Assembly: GCA_018780035.1 (NCBI GenBank)
Contig: JADMKE010000024.1
Coordinates: 186,001-250,000, forward strand
Source of the DNA: Candidatus Sericytochromatia bacterium
Lineage (GTDB): Bacteria > Cyanobacteriota > Sericytochromatia > UBA7694
Direction: 5' to 3'
DNA: 64,000 nt
Positions 56,601-61,831 of the stretch are shown here, piece after piece. Under the pieces are notes generated by a model. That model made no database searches, was not told the origin of the DNA, and saw only the letters and a program-made list of their open reading frames with translations. Position 1 is the stretch's first letter, and each line of letters opens with the position of its first letter. Position numbers and translations under genes: made by a program.

Positions 56601-57753
56601 TTTGCAAACCCTCAGCCTGGCCAAAGACCATACCTTCCTTCAAGACTTTGTCAAAACCCTGCCTCCGGCGACTTTGGCCGATCTCTGGGAGGGTCTGGGC
56701 ACTTCTGCCCAAACCGAGATGATGAAGACCCTGAGTGATCCCGACCGCAAGGTCCTGCTTGAAGGTTTTGTCAAAGCCGGCAAAATTGGCCCTGTCAAAA
56801 CCATGATCAATGGCATGGATCAACTTGTGGGGGGTGGCAGCGGGGTCAATCGCGATGTCGACGACGCCACCAAAACAGAGATGTTACAATTGCTCTCACA
56901 GAATTTGGGTCGGTTCAAAGCCACCTCTCAGGACATGGCCGAAGCGGGAATGTTGCTGGTGATGAATGCCCCCAAACCGAACCAGGAAGACCCCAATGAT
57001 CCCGCCAATGTGTTGCTCGATCAGGCGTTTAAAAGTATTTTGGATTCGGGCTATTTTGGCAATGGGGCCGAAGCGGTCAAAGAGATTATCAGGTACACGA
57101 AAGAACATGCCCCACCGCCTTACGAGGGCATGGCCCTCTTGGCGGGCAAACTCAGCCCCCGCGCCATGGGGTATGCCACCGATAGCCTCGACAGTTTCTG
57201 GACCTGGATGACCAGCAACCAAGGCGATGCCGAAAATGTGCAATTTATCAAAGACCTGGCCTGTGCCGCCACACCCGAAGGCAAAGCGGGCATTATCACA
57301 GCTCTGATGGCCCATTGGACCACCGACAGCCGCGAAAAGGTCATCACAGACATTCTGGTGGGACGCAATGGCCAACAGGTTCTCAAAGGTCCTGAATTTG
57401 CCCGCATGGTGAATAAACTCGACATAAATGCCCTGAGTGACGAACTCGAAACCCCGAGTGAAGCCGGCCAGTTTTTGGCCGCCCTGATCGACCGCTATCC
57501 CAAAAATGCAGGCGACCTCAATCTCAAGGTGCGCCAACTCTTCAGCGATTATTCGACCATGGCCAATTCGGGGGCCGCAATGATGGCTTCGATGCTGAAT
57601 ACACTCGAAAAATGGTATCCCGATGGCAAAGGCGTTCACAAGGCCCTGGCCAAATTGGACAGCACCCCTGTAAAGACCTTTTTGGAATATGGCAATAGCA
57701 TCGTGCTGGACCGCTTACGTGGATATATGAATTTGGACAATCCCAGTTCTTGA
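44695..57753 (+). CDS. Giant 4,352-residue helical protein
   Basis: One uninterrupted frame of 13,059 bp encodes about 460 kDa. GAGG lies six bases before the ATG. Residues 1-200 are Pro/Thr/Ser-rich and disordered, with no signal peptide. Residues 200-1700 are helical, with a Leu/Glu/Lys-rich coiled-coil-like stretch near 863-930. Residues about 1758-1821 and 2176-2300 are two related hydrophobic modules (GIDLLINYYLNHPEQPMP and GLDLMLDYYNGPPPVPMG). Residues 2330-4352 are helical repeats with three long related modules at about 2903, 3473 and 4073. Codon use and GC look richer than in the Pse operon. No known domain is recognised; toxin-like, adhesin-like or scaffold roles are all possible. 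Confidence 0.85.
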   Translation: MNLIPVSPPIKSLDPARLAKIPPSPPPLRLGSVDAPQQDSPSTSMTHRKDTVALGSPLTDNDTSATPPSTPDDPAPQLTSVKRYGDQDANTPPSQTRLSTALRVAEKSNLGSEAGKQQSASFAQDVQPMVTPIRQEMGVVTKPATPPPQGSLAAAQTPPMTTPAAPATVSAANPIPQQTPQHPISTAPVAAVVIDWKSKTVGSLNLTELAALAKLTTAADYPANLAELKPDVKQLAKLIFDGKMATFLQAAPAKVTLPAEQKTLADNLQKLITWGGGSATLKAYAAILPKALELDPAFKTHLTESASACLTRPFVDALKGMGVGDLLGDAAQLTKMGAALDVLMEKGLVQGLADAAKLNPDSLDSLHTLAKLLEGQKADPKLSLVPEKLVALLKTFPTEAPKMAALEKRVAEIKTKLAPYDKYFTDSSFGKLTGAMRSFYDGKADMKDALAVYSLIDFLGLTQENIKTVLTPLGLSPQALDAMKKSKMLDLIFAKPGSETHKLLPNMLTAIQTLSDEVNDAKDFQAAMTLVTSGLFAVDALESLAPTVSSRGVMRELVEMARRGTISQVNIGAVVGAYNTLTDKGLSLDSAEALLKLVGDLKLPPDDILRFLRLAKENPMMNRQTFSLVDRALAHKDDFSKFLGHQHKVPPFLLDGTGKTLSFEKFLKIEGAMKSLHDGKFDEGDLAAVFTLASMAPYDKIKDLIPAHIAGRFPALPKLLSDTKGVTAFLASNLNFQKAFLSFLNGDATTLVKALPGVAKGLLDVTKTNGSIAAFVQVFDLGFELETKVIAAAEAGNTDGFATLSTELQTKITATNARLQESVKRHPEIKTVIQAPPTPTPTSPVPAKADELLTQKEWAKAEELALLKDPTTGPKLAKLQELQKLEALQKTQNLLEEDVLKLKALSEELQPELAQLKRLQEVKSLQTDIAGLLGKEPFLKDNQLNAECVSLLESKLGSQVKESLPKLKFLQGVAGSQFETLLKDSQFDAIASRLGEVQAALIAQGVSPVQTEALLKKALTLPDLKPESLLKALDEQMMALTKLGEQIGGRLGDIQLTPQELLKSLEENVPGIRKSLEGVAQGRDLKQLENLVVTLFDDPRFLDQGKLKPEVLTSLLKHLENNLAPAGSDLGKLVAQLETLHLLGPEALEKMLKLPPEKLAEALPKLTAYADFAKQQPAILQRGLEKIELKAALEELIKADPLKIPTPQALAEVAGQSAELKQASGTLRELLVKSGLSDEKEIAQVLGGFESYLKTMGNKAEDLAAVQKGLDYLKNLPPEALKGLFNKDFNVRVLGPEVISSLNTVVDKLGKAGYSGPNIQKEVIETLKKGVTGIHELSKQAKVLTAAEELLGKVEPELLKDAAKTRELHAQLRKTLAALPEIHADHLAGLKVAIEETKRLDTAIAALAGLRPSDLEQVSKHPEQFTPLLKKYETLMNKVDQAWGKVVTPPAVPKPGTLNNAETRAAVIALLRNDRFWENAQLMDQEVEGLLRQLSQLEGDPVTANGLIKALGSMTDIQSEKAMWELLRSDKTVFKDVQAYAKEMEKLLLKTEGLKPEELLKARAAFFDGLSGNIVKNLERPAFFQEQLKLAEQVASQLKGLSYKLTVEAQQEVAASFLRIANDPHFLNGASPDPAKVEAAFKLLSEKLNSLKDSPAQLQDVIRGLREFSESRYIAEGLANPDLIKGNFFEDLGKTVKTMDHASGDLGHLLSKSPLIIQKYLSLHGAKVAYKEGQALLDRASSKEFDTIPGTTKPHPHSEYLKLLAIAGYGVNSVDALTSFLEIGGVELMGLGKQMAMAGTEFGIDLLINYYLNHPEQPMPQKFKDLIKSTALASALTSDQAFATVQKLYPEIKDRGDLVVALGESLATQDNIQLMSTSLRYYFQEQVLSLNGKGLDGVVLDKVMKGLEKIAGTGGEMATAVGKKLAGWAHDLAGTSVGKASLATLEKWIDHAGHWVEGKGQAIAGQIEAAMEGLSQLAKSGNEAAINLLRRAGALLETMGEGLMKQKFVQGMVNAVEGASSVVKSGMLSAFSEINKVLAKYGSPAYDAIRISLQKAGILAPIVKTEAKLIMQGAEFAGDAGKLEKAVARGLVGLEEATAKKGLKTLTETLKLFKTPAYAEQFLELIAKLPPGMAEKILQSEALMAMLPKMLGRMFDIGMSAEKIAVKFTAAMSKIMPLVGIGVASYDAYRLHTIATTGEWGGTKYDHPDVRALALVGSFINGADTAMSVAELVLDIPSGGGASLAMLGASAFLALTELGLDLMLDYYNGPPPVPMGETMRTSVRAAATACAALDPTISMDDIYTFGSITTGQDLGLQVEALKGQSVTPAQQKAFTERLAGQLANNQLGEAELIRTLVDEFVFANGTNVAISPEELGKIVGPEFLKLALNMLLSDFKSSDVKRVAFLLKAAPDVQTEAQLKSTWIEKQGLSGEAFLTEIAVQFGLNVSGDTGNKLAQIFNSDALKSLSPTLQKQLLEDLLNHAPPQIAGLGQRLFAAGDESVKLAVLAKLPATALKEFVGALSKDDLAFIQTYQAKDATGAVLGKLVDSLILQPDPLATLEKLIVLAPGATQAKLLEKTLANASTKALAAQLVLTISDRAALDLLPMEKIAKAASSEGGRALYAHVLQAFNGAPPGGKALSIVAENIPFSSVLQFLNTRLNLDPPHELGTLDSEASHVHRLVQSELTGLKGLDQNLLLRFAHILANEGSLQSMADLSRLTQTLDLSTHKQLLTELLAQSDKTPNLTIPIATLIRNASKMPDFGAWAKDVDLSKAAILLAKTNDTGGLSHLLSGLIRGQDVPPEKFAAIIAQLEPSILVGTLNQLPKEEVKVLFDQLSDAERLTVFKQVVAAQNNDFTNGMGYARMLLNIPDGATLKEAGSRFKLPPNAAALIDVLSSPDLLAKLSESNGGAEVVSWIVAFGDRGQNEKAFEFLQKSNSWLKDHSDVLVAAFELADKGGLNDSDLKGKLSAKALYFMTGPLNSGADALAEWLGANKEFSQNIKLLARLANLTDSEGKASLINGLLDNKTYDLLLVSWNAEEVEGLIDQIYSQDPSAALIVHIEPNRFQGRFGKHADVALQTVLKSKEVDKDLYLAKLMPLLSAEQIRSFVTQAPPEDLKTAQSTLLTSFGKLDPAQDGDLIVKLAQAANSGTRSDILKKLLSSTDNNGLVLKVLQKTVPVAELLDRMDMGVLAARFKDDPAHLQGVLDLVEKSGKVGRLKEFIEGLPASALLESLAYDAGISDFKPSGDLQVDIAKLLAQSDLKGLGYSVAPHMDKLFRELKASKMTVGATDIAALVSLAGFVSAGDRAKLLQGVLGETVVDDADAALLEGVLKAASPADFKAILENMGERALKGLGAEVAEASDSGLMIDLLQRLAASQDLTLFNAIIQGASPGDLVKQLSTLAPDQQAALLGSLSEKQYLSLGQQVLKAGDKAALDLFSRMIGQAEGTAFPQKNPALRGQMLSQLADQLTAFSLSEGGDKALTWIIGLSDKATVDKAFKNFKEGWANRADIVVSAIQLAKKEGVPLKERLSGDTLRLIMPSLNNSWDYLSSMVGSKGFTENMQLIQDLAALTDDKGKAHIVNGLIDKKTLDFFGLGYQAPEVKATIANLVGTSKSYEFVLNLDPKNVVAYFEPHKIADMLNTLAKSHEKGKDKAIQGIITAAQSMWGSKDLATTRAFISDFVGKMEAKDMMTLPGSMRLMFDTLNSHSGTITPDDYKAMEHLSLGVDAAGKKYMVMQMLYRWKNITDFVVNESELKTAVGILGKDPKGVIAQFSEAEIAELVGKFSGSKYADSLLDLFEKNAEPAQLEKILKQLPPDMILKSLAQDSGLSQSVDADPLQNLKTLLANGAPKTGYDIQTHLRVLISKLDLTRSTEAAQALTQIGDRATQVQVLKDLIPRDYFTYVMRGEHEDAIPNVRDAAQLKLINSVLGRHSGADLDAFIKEIGPQLKFLAASGESYSKEVRSELRTLLQTLSLAKDHTFLQDFVKTLPPATLADLWEGLGTSAQTEMMKTLSDPDRKVLLEGFVKAGKIGPVKTMINGMDQLVGGGSGVNRDVDDATKTEMLQLLSQNLGRFKATSQDMAEAGMLLVMNAPKPNQEDPNDPANVLLDQAFKSILDSGYFGNGAEAVKEIIRYTKEHAPPPYEGMALLAGKLSPRAMGYATDSLDSFWTWMTSNQGDAENVQFIKDLACAATPEGKAGIITALMAHWTTDSREKVITDILVGRNGQQVLKGPEFARMVNKLDINALSDELETPSEAGQFLAALIDRYPKNAGDLNLKVRQLFSDYSTMANSGAAMMASMLNTLEKWYPDGKGVHKALAKLDSTPVKTFLEYGNSIVLDRLRGYMNLDNPSS
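49966..50158 (+). other. First hydrophobic module in the giant protein
   Basis: Residues about 1758-1821 of the giant protein: YGVNSVDALTSFLEIGG, then GKQMAMAGTEFGIDLLIN and YYLNHPEQPMP. These are two helices rich in Gly, Ala and Leu, followed by Tyr-Tyr and a Pro-rich turn. The same order occurs at 51220-51540. Confidence 0.6.
51220..51540 (+). other. Second hydrophobic module in the giant protein
   Basis: Residues about 2176-2282: MPLVGIGVASYDAYRL, then a polar loop (TTGEWGGTKYDHPDV), SFINGADTAMSVAELVLD, GASAFLALTELGLDLML and DYYNGPPPVPMG. It is similar to the first module and, by eye, to the C-terminal half of the 240-residue protein at 26417-27139. Confidence 0.6.
53320..53880 (+). repeat. 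Protein-level repeat module 1 in the giant gene
   Basis: The translated segment contains NGGAEVVSWIVAFGDRGQ, SDVLVAAFELADKGGL, GKLSAKALYFMTGPLNSG, and LTDSEGKASLINGLLDNKT. Modules 2 and 3 repeat this order with diverged residues. The limits are approximate. Confidence 0.7.
55018..55600 (+). repeat. Protein-level repeat module 2 in the giant gene
   Basis: EGGDKALTWIIGLSDKAT, ADIVVSAIQLAKKEGV, ERLSGDTLRLIMPSLNNS, and LTDDKGKAHIVNGLIDKKT match module 1 in order and spacing (about 570 residues apart). Confidence 0.7.
56820..57450 (+). repeat. Protein-level repeat module 3 in the giant gene
   Basis: A more diverged copy near the C-terminus: DMAEAGMLLVMNAPKPN, AEAVKEIIRYTKEHAPP, GKLSPRAMGYATDSLDSF, and ATPEGKAGIITALMAHWTT. 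It lies about 600 residues after module 2. Confidence 0.62.
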
Positions 57754-57775
57754 GGCCTTGAGTTTGTCTTAAAAC

Positions 57776-58792
57776 TTAGGGCAACCAGTCTTGATGCCAG
57801 TGCTGCTTATCTTCCCAGATGCGTAAGGCACGGATCCCTTGCTGAGCAGTCAAGGCCCTGGCTTGTTCGATGGGCAACACCAATAAGGCTGTAGAGAGCG
57901 CATCTGCTTGGGCGGCAGTTTCTGCGACCACTGTCATGCTGCCCAGATATATTGCTGGGCGGCCTGTACGGGGGTCGAGAATATGGCTAAAACGCACTCC
58001 AGCTTGCTCAAAATACTGCTGGTCGTCGCCACTGGTTGAAAGGCCTTGATCTTTGAGCCAGAATGTATTTAAAACATGATCTCGGTCGCGGGGATGACGC
58101 ACGGCCACGGGCCAACCCCTGGGAGAGTGAGCCGGGGAACCGAGAAAATAACTGCTGCTATCACAGCTTAAAGAAGCCACAGATATCCCACGCTTGCGCA
58201 GTTCTGTGGCCGCCCGGTCCAAGGCGCGTCCTTTGCCAATTCCTCCAAAATCGAGTTTCATGCCCTGCGTTTTGAGTTGCAATCGGGGTGGGTGATTCAA
58301 CAGCCCAATTTTTTGATATCCGACTTGTTGCCGGGTTTTCTCAATCTCACTGTCGGTGGGCACATACATAGGTCCGCCACGAAAGCCCCACAGCGACAGC
58401 AGGGGCCCCACAGATATATCAAAGGCCCCCTGGGTAAACTGAGCAAAATCTAAGGCCTGCTTTAGGGCGTCATAGAGTTCCTGAGTTATAACAACAGGCC
58501 CTGGCCAAGCCTGAGCCAAAGCTTGGTTCAATTCACTGTCGGGCAGATAATCTGAAAGCAATTGATCTTGGCTGCGAATCTCCGCCAGAGCGGCTTCTGC
58601 GGCCTCTGCGGCCAATTGTGGATTGGGATGCATGACTTTGACCTGAAAGACTGTGCCCATGGCATAATTTGCACGCGTGAGCAGCGCTGCATGTGCTTTT
58701 GATAGACTGGCCCCTGCAAAAAACACCCAACAAACTGCAAAACAATGCAAAAGCATTCCAGTTTTGCGCCCTTTAACCCTCAAAAAATTCAC
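57776..58792 (-). CDS. apbE: FAD:protein FMN transferase
   Basis: ApbE attaches FMN through a phosphoester bond to Thr or Ser of FMN-binding proteins outside the cytoplasmic membrane. The 338-residue protein has an N-terminal signal (ending near AHA-AL), the family's MGTVFQVKV, the DFGGIGKGRALD segment, GDDQQYFEQAGVRFSHI followed by LDPRTGRP, and SMTVVAETAAQADALSTALL. The target is very likely the FMN_bind protein two genes upstream. It is the last gene of the leftward operon, three bases after the PepSY-type gene. Confidence 0.9.
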   Translation of the reverse strand: MNFLRVKGRKTGMLLHCFAVCWVFFAGASLSKAHAALLTRANYAMGTVFQVKVMHPNPQLAAEAAEAALAEIRSQDQLLSDYLPDSELNQALAQAWPGPVVITQELYDALKQALDFAQFTQGAFDISVGPLLSLWGFRGGPMYVPTDSEIEKTRQQVGYQKIGLLNHPPRLQLKTQGMKLDFGGIGKGRALDRAATELRKRGISVASLSCDSSSYFLGSPAHSPRGWPVAVRHPRDRDHVLNTFWLKDQGLSTSGDDQQYFEQAGVRFSHILDPRTGRPAIYLGSMTVVAETAAQADALSTALLVLPIEQARALTAQQGIRALRIWEDKQHWHQDWLP

Positions 58793-58795
58793 AAG

Positions 58796-59590
58796 TTAAA
58801 CCGCTGAGCCAGATTCGGAATGGGCTTGAGTTGAGGCGGCTCGTTGCATTGTGAGCTTTTTTTTGTGCCGGGGCCGGCGGCTGAGCCAGAGCCCACTTAA
58901 AGAGAGGAAAATCAAGCTCAGGGCCACTGCGTCATAGACCAAAATGCCCCAACTGCCGCCAAAACGCCCTGTGTGTAAGCGCCAAATCAGATCATGAAAA
59001 TCGATTGCCTGTTTACCCTGGCCCTGAACCAAAGTTATTTTTTGCCATTGGCCAAGACCAGCATCACCTGTGGGTGAGGCGATGTACAAGGCCAATTCTG
59101 TTTTGAGATGCAGGGCCGAACCTGCACCCAACCACATTTTTTGGATATATTCTCCAGCCACAGGATTAAAGGGCAGTGGGCCAATTTCTTCCCAGATTTC
59201 GCCGCCATCGTCGCTGTAAAATACCCCGACCTCGCGCAAGGCCAGCCAAATCTGGCCCTGTTTGGGGCCCAGTACCAAACCCACGGCTTTTTCGGCGGGA
59301 AGATAGAGTTTGAGTTGGCTCCAATTTTTTCCGCTGTCTTGGCTTTCATACAGGGCTTTGGAATCGGCAGCCAATAAATGGCCTTTCACGTGAGGATCGC
59401 TTGCCAGTAATTGAGCCTGATCCAGAGAAAAAATGGATGTTGAGACGGGTTTGAGAAACAAGGGTTTCCACAGATCACTGTGATTGAGCGCCAAAGCTGT
59501 ACCCGCCACGATCAGCATAAACAAACAAGAGAGAATCCCCACCCAGCGGTGTAAGCTATGGGCCATGCGCCGAGGGAAAGGGCGGATCAT
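58796..59590 (-). CDS. PepSY-associated TM-type protein with BNR-like periplasmic domain
   Basis: The 264-residue protein has an N-terminal membrane helix (HRWVGILSCLFMLIVAGTAL), a periplasmic region of about 150 residues with BNR-like repeats (SQDSGKNWSQL, FYSDDGGEIWEEIG), and a C-terminal part with DFHDLIWRLHTGRFGG and a second helix, ending basic. This is the topology of PepSY-associated TM/PiuB-like proteins that pair with heme or flavin electron transfer, but the PepSY region is replaced by BNR-like sequence. The first codon overlaps the stop of the FMN_bind gene in an ATGA. Confidence 0.75.
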   Translation of the reverse strand: MIRPFPRRMAHSLHRWVGILSCLFMLIVAGTALALNHSDLWKPLFLKPVSTSIFSLDQAQLLASDPHVKGHLLAADSKALYESQDSGKNWSQLKLYLPAEKAVGLVLGPKQGQIWLALREVGVFYSDDGGEIWEEIGPLPFNPVAGEYIQKMWLGAGSALHLKTELALYIASPTGDAGLGQWQKITLVQGQGKQAIDFHDLIWRLHTGRFGGSWGILVYDAVALSLIFLSLSGLWLSRRPRHKKKLTMQRAASTQAHSESGSAV

Positions 59591-60168
59591 TTAAGCACCA
59601 CTTCTTCGAGCAGAATAAGCGCTTTGCGCACCCCAGCCGCAATTGACCAGGAGGATATGGTTGACCCTGTTAAATGAATAATATCTGTGTTGATTTCCAG
59701 CGGATCTTTGCCTGATTTGCCTTTAAATTGATTTAAAAAGCGACTGCGTTTGACGCCATCCCCTCTGCGTTCTCGGTAGACCATCACCGCCACTTCGCTG
59801 ATCTTGGCCTGAGGCGTGAGCCCCACAATAAATGTAATCGGGAAATGTTTTCCCTCCTCGTCCAAGATCAGGGCATACCTTTCGACTTTTCCATTGCGCA
59901 GTCCCGCCCAATAATTGAAGCTGTCTTCAGGTAATTTGCGTCGCAATCGTTTTTGGATGATTTTTTTTTGCTCAGCAGAAATAATGCGATGGTGTTTTTC
60001 GAGTTTTAAATCGCCCATAATCTGTTTGAGCGCATTGGCCTCACTGAGATAGACCTGTTCGTAAAATTCAGGTTTTTCGGCTGCTTGCATGCGGTTATTC
60101 GGTAAACAGAGCGTCAAACTGATGCTGAGCAATCCCATGCAAACCAAACGATAGATCTGAAAACTCAT
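59587..60168 (-). CDS. Exported FMN-binding domain protein
   Basis: The 193-residue protein has an N-terminal signal anchor (residues about 1-28) and an FMN_bind domain. The flavinylation motif is TGSTISS with Thr170 as the expected acceptor, similar to the S/T-G-A/S-T-x-x-S motif of NqrC, RnfG and related proteins. A basic region (KLRRKLPE, YRERRGDGVKRSR) lies before it. ApbE in the same operon should flavinylate Thr170. The protein can then carry electrons in the periplasm. It starts 23 bases after the porin gene. Confidence 0.82.
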   Translation of the reverse strand: MSFQIYRLVCMGLLSISLTLCLPNNRMQAAEKPEFYEQVYLSEANALKQIMGDLKLEKHHRIISAEQKKIIQKRLRRKLPEDSFNYWAGLRNGKVERYALILDEEGKHFPITFIVGLTPQAKISEVAVMVYRERRGDGVKRSRFLNQFKGKSGKDPLEINTDIIHLTGSTISSWSIAAGVRKALILLEEVVLK

Positions 60169-60191
60169 AATTTTTTACCCATTGAAAAAAC

Positions 60192-61508
60192 TTAAAAACC
60201 CACTGCGACTGAAGCAATGAATTGGTTATTCGCTGTCTCTTTGCTGAAATCACCGCTCAAAAAAGCCTGATTTTCTAAATTCCATTGGTATTCCAATTTT
60301 AAAACAGTATTGGCAATGGGTCGGTAATTTACCCCCAAGACAAGTTCCGTGCGATCATTTGCATTGAGAACACTGGCATCGGTGTCGACTTGGGAAATCC
60401 GGCCAAAGACTGTAAACACGGGATCAGAAAAATCCAACCCCAAAAAACTCCCTTTGAGAAAATCCGGAAATAAGTGGTAATGACCTTCGAGATAATATCC
60501 CCACATAGGGCCATTCAGTGCAATATCTTTTTCGCCTACTTTATAACTGGTAGGAGAATGAATCGCCACGCCGCCTTCGCCGATTAATTCAAAAGGTCCT
60601 GTGCGCCAATTAAAATCAGCCACAAACAGCCCCAGGTGTTTTTGAGCCTGAGTATCAAAGCTGGAATAATAAGCTCCCAAGCCAAAATCCAGGCCTATAA
60701 ACGGACTCAAACCCACACGCGTGGTAAAGGCCTTTGAATTATTATTGTCTTTGGACAAACTTGGCCGGGCCCGACGCAAACCATTTCCGTCTTGTAAATT
60801 GTCGGTTAGGCCCTGCAAGACATAAGCCTCATAAAAAACTTCCCAATTGTCATCGGGGTAAATCGTACCATAAAAACCGGCTCCCGGTTCCATCCAGGTA
60901 CTGGGCACTATCACATTGGTAAACAGCGGGCGGGTGGTGGAATCACGAAAGTCCGAATCATGTAAAACATTTAAACGGCCAATGGGAACCAAAATGACTC
61001 CACCTCTGAAGATCAACCAGTCTTCAATTTTAAGATCGAGCATGCCCTGTTCAATTTTGAGTTCACCGTCGTTGGTTCCCCCGCCAAGCAATCCCCCGTG
61101 CTCAAATTCAATTTCTGTATTAAAAAAGATTCGCTCGTGCAGGAGCGAAGACACCTGAAGAATTAATCGGTGGTTATCAAAAAAGGCCGGTTTTCCATCA
61201 GGGAAAAAATACTCTGTGTCAAAATAGCCCCCAACACTGGTGCCACCGTAGCGATTTTTTCTGGTAAAGGCCGAAATATTGCGGCCCCCGATCGTCATTT
61301 TGCTTGAATTTGGAGTCGATTCTGAAAGGGTGTCTGCTGACGGTTCTTGGGTTGGCTCAGGCGCATCTGTGTTTTTATTCACCTCGTCAGCGGGTGTTGC
61401 CTCTAGCGAATATAAATGGGGCTCCTCCTGTCGGGCTTGGGCGTGTGAAGTGAAAGGGTTTGTCAAGACAGCAGAGAGAGTCAAGAGGGTGGCAATGATA
61501 CGCAACAT
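60192..61508 (-). CDS. Outer-membrane porin-like protein
   Basis: The 438-residue protein has a signal peptide (cleavage near SHA-QA), a Pro/Glu/Ser/Thr-rich linker (residues about 30-75), then alternating beta strands with aromatic girdles (RLILQVSSLLHERIFFNTEI, FFRGG-like IFRGGVILVPIGRLNVL) and many Gly. The end, FIASVAVGF, matches the C-terminal Phe signature of outer-membrane barrels. It resembles phosphate-selective porin O/P-like proteins. As first gene of the flavin operon it may form the outer pore of an electron-transfer or nutrient-uptake unit (inference). Confidence 0.78.
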   Translation of the reverse strand: MLRIIATLLTLSAVLTNPFTSHAQARQEEPHLYSLEATPADEVNKNTDAPEPTQEPSADTLSESTPNSSKMTIGGRNISAFTRKNRYGGTSVGGYFDTEYFFPDGKPAFFDNHRLILQVSSLLHERIFFNTEIEFEHGGLLGGGTNDGELKIEQGMLDLKIEDWLIFRGGVILVPIGRLNVLHDSDFRDSTTRPLFTNVIVPSTWMEPGAGFYGTIYPDDNWEVFYEAYVLQGLTDNLQDGNGLRRARPSLSKDNNNSKAFTTRVGLSPFIGLDFGLGAYYSSFDTQAQKHLGLFVADFNWRTGPFELIGEGGVAIHSPTSYKVGEKDIALNGPMWGYYLEGHYHLFPDFLKGSFLGLDFSDPVFTVFGRISQVDTDASVLNANDRTELVLGVNYRPIANTVLKLEYQWNLENQAFLSGDFSKETANNQFIASVAVGF

Positions 61509-61572
61509 GGAACTGTTTTCCTTTTCTGAGTTCTGGATAAGCGCTTGTTAATCCCAGGGGCTCAGTGTAAGT

Positions 61573-61586
61573 TAGATAGTTATCTA
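61573..61586. promoter_or_regulatory. AT-rich palindrome upstream of the porin operon
   Basis: TAGATA and TATCTA flank a 2-base centre, about 65-78 bases upstream of the porin start. A regulator such as a metal-dependent repressor could bind, but no family match is asserted. Confidence 0.4.
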
Positions 61587-61607
61587 TAGTCAATAATAAT
61601 TGATGAT

Positions 61608-61631
61608 TAAATACCATTATAATAGTATTTA
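61608..61631. promoter_or_regulatory. 24-bp near-perfect palindrome upstream of the porin operon
   Basis: Eleven of twelve base pairs match around an ATTATAAT centre, with arms TAAATAC and GTATTTA. The only mismatch is at 61615/61624. Its AT-rich composition and its place about 100 bases before the porin start suggest an operator. A metal-uptake regulator site is one possibility, not shown. Confidence 0.5.
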
Positions 61632-61769
61632 TTAAACGTATTTACATTGATTAAAATTAAATATATTAATGTTTTTAACTTCATTCAATATTTATTTATA
61701 ATTGTTGGATATAATAATTATTCAAAGGCCTTTTTCCCTCTGTTTAATTTCCCGTAAGTTGTCTTAAAT

Positions 61770-61800
61770 TTGTCCAGAAGTCGTACAGGAGCGGTACAAT
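61770..61800 (+). promoter_or_regulatory. Candidate promoter of the rightward FlgO/TPR gene
   Basis: TTGTCC (61770-61775) and TACAAT (61795-61800) lie 19 bases apart, slightly long, about 32 bases before the ATG. This is weak support only. Confidence 0.35.
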
Positions 61801-61831
61801 ACACACCAGATTTGGTGAGAGGTTGGCGAAA

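Larger units (their letters stand above)
61509..61831. other. 323-bp divergent intergenic region
   Basis: This AT-rich gap separates the leftward porin operon from the rightward FlgO/TPR gene. It contains two AT-rich palindromes near 61573-61586 and 61608-61631, and a candidate promoter for the rightward gene. I see no small gene in it. Confidence 0.6.
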
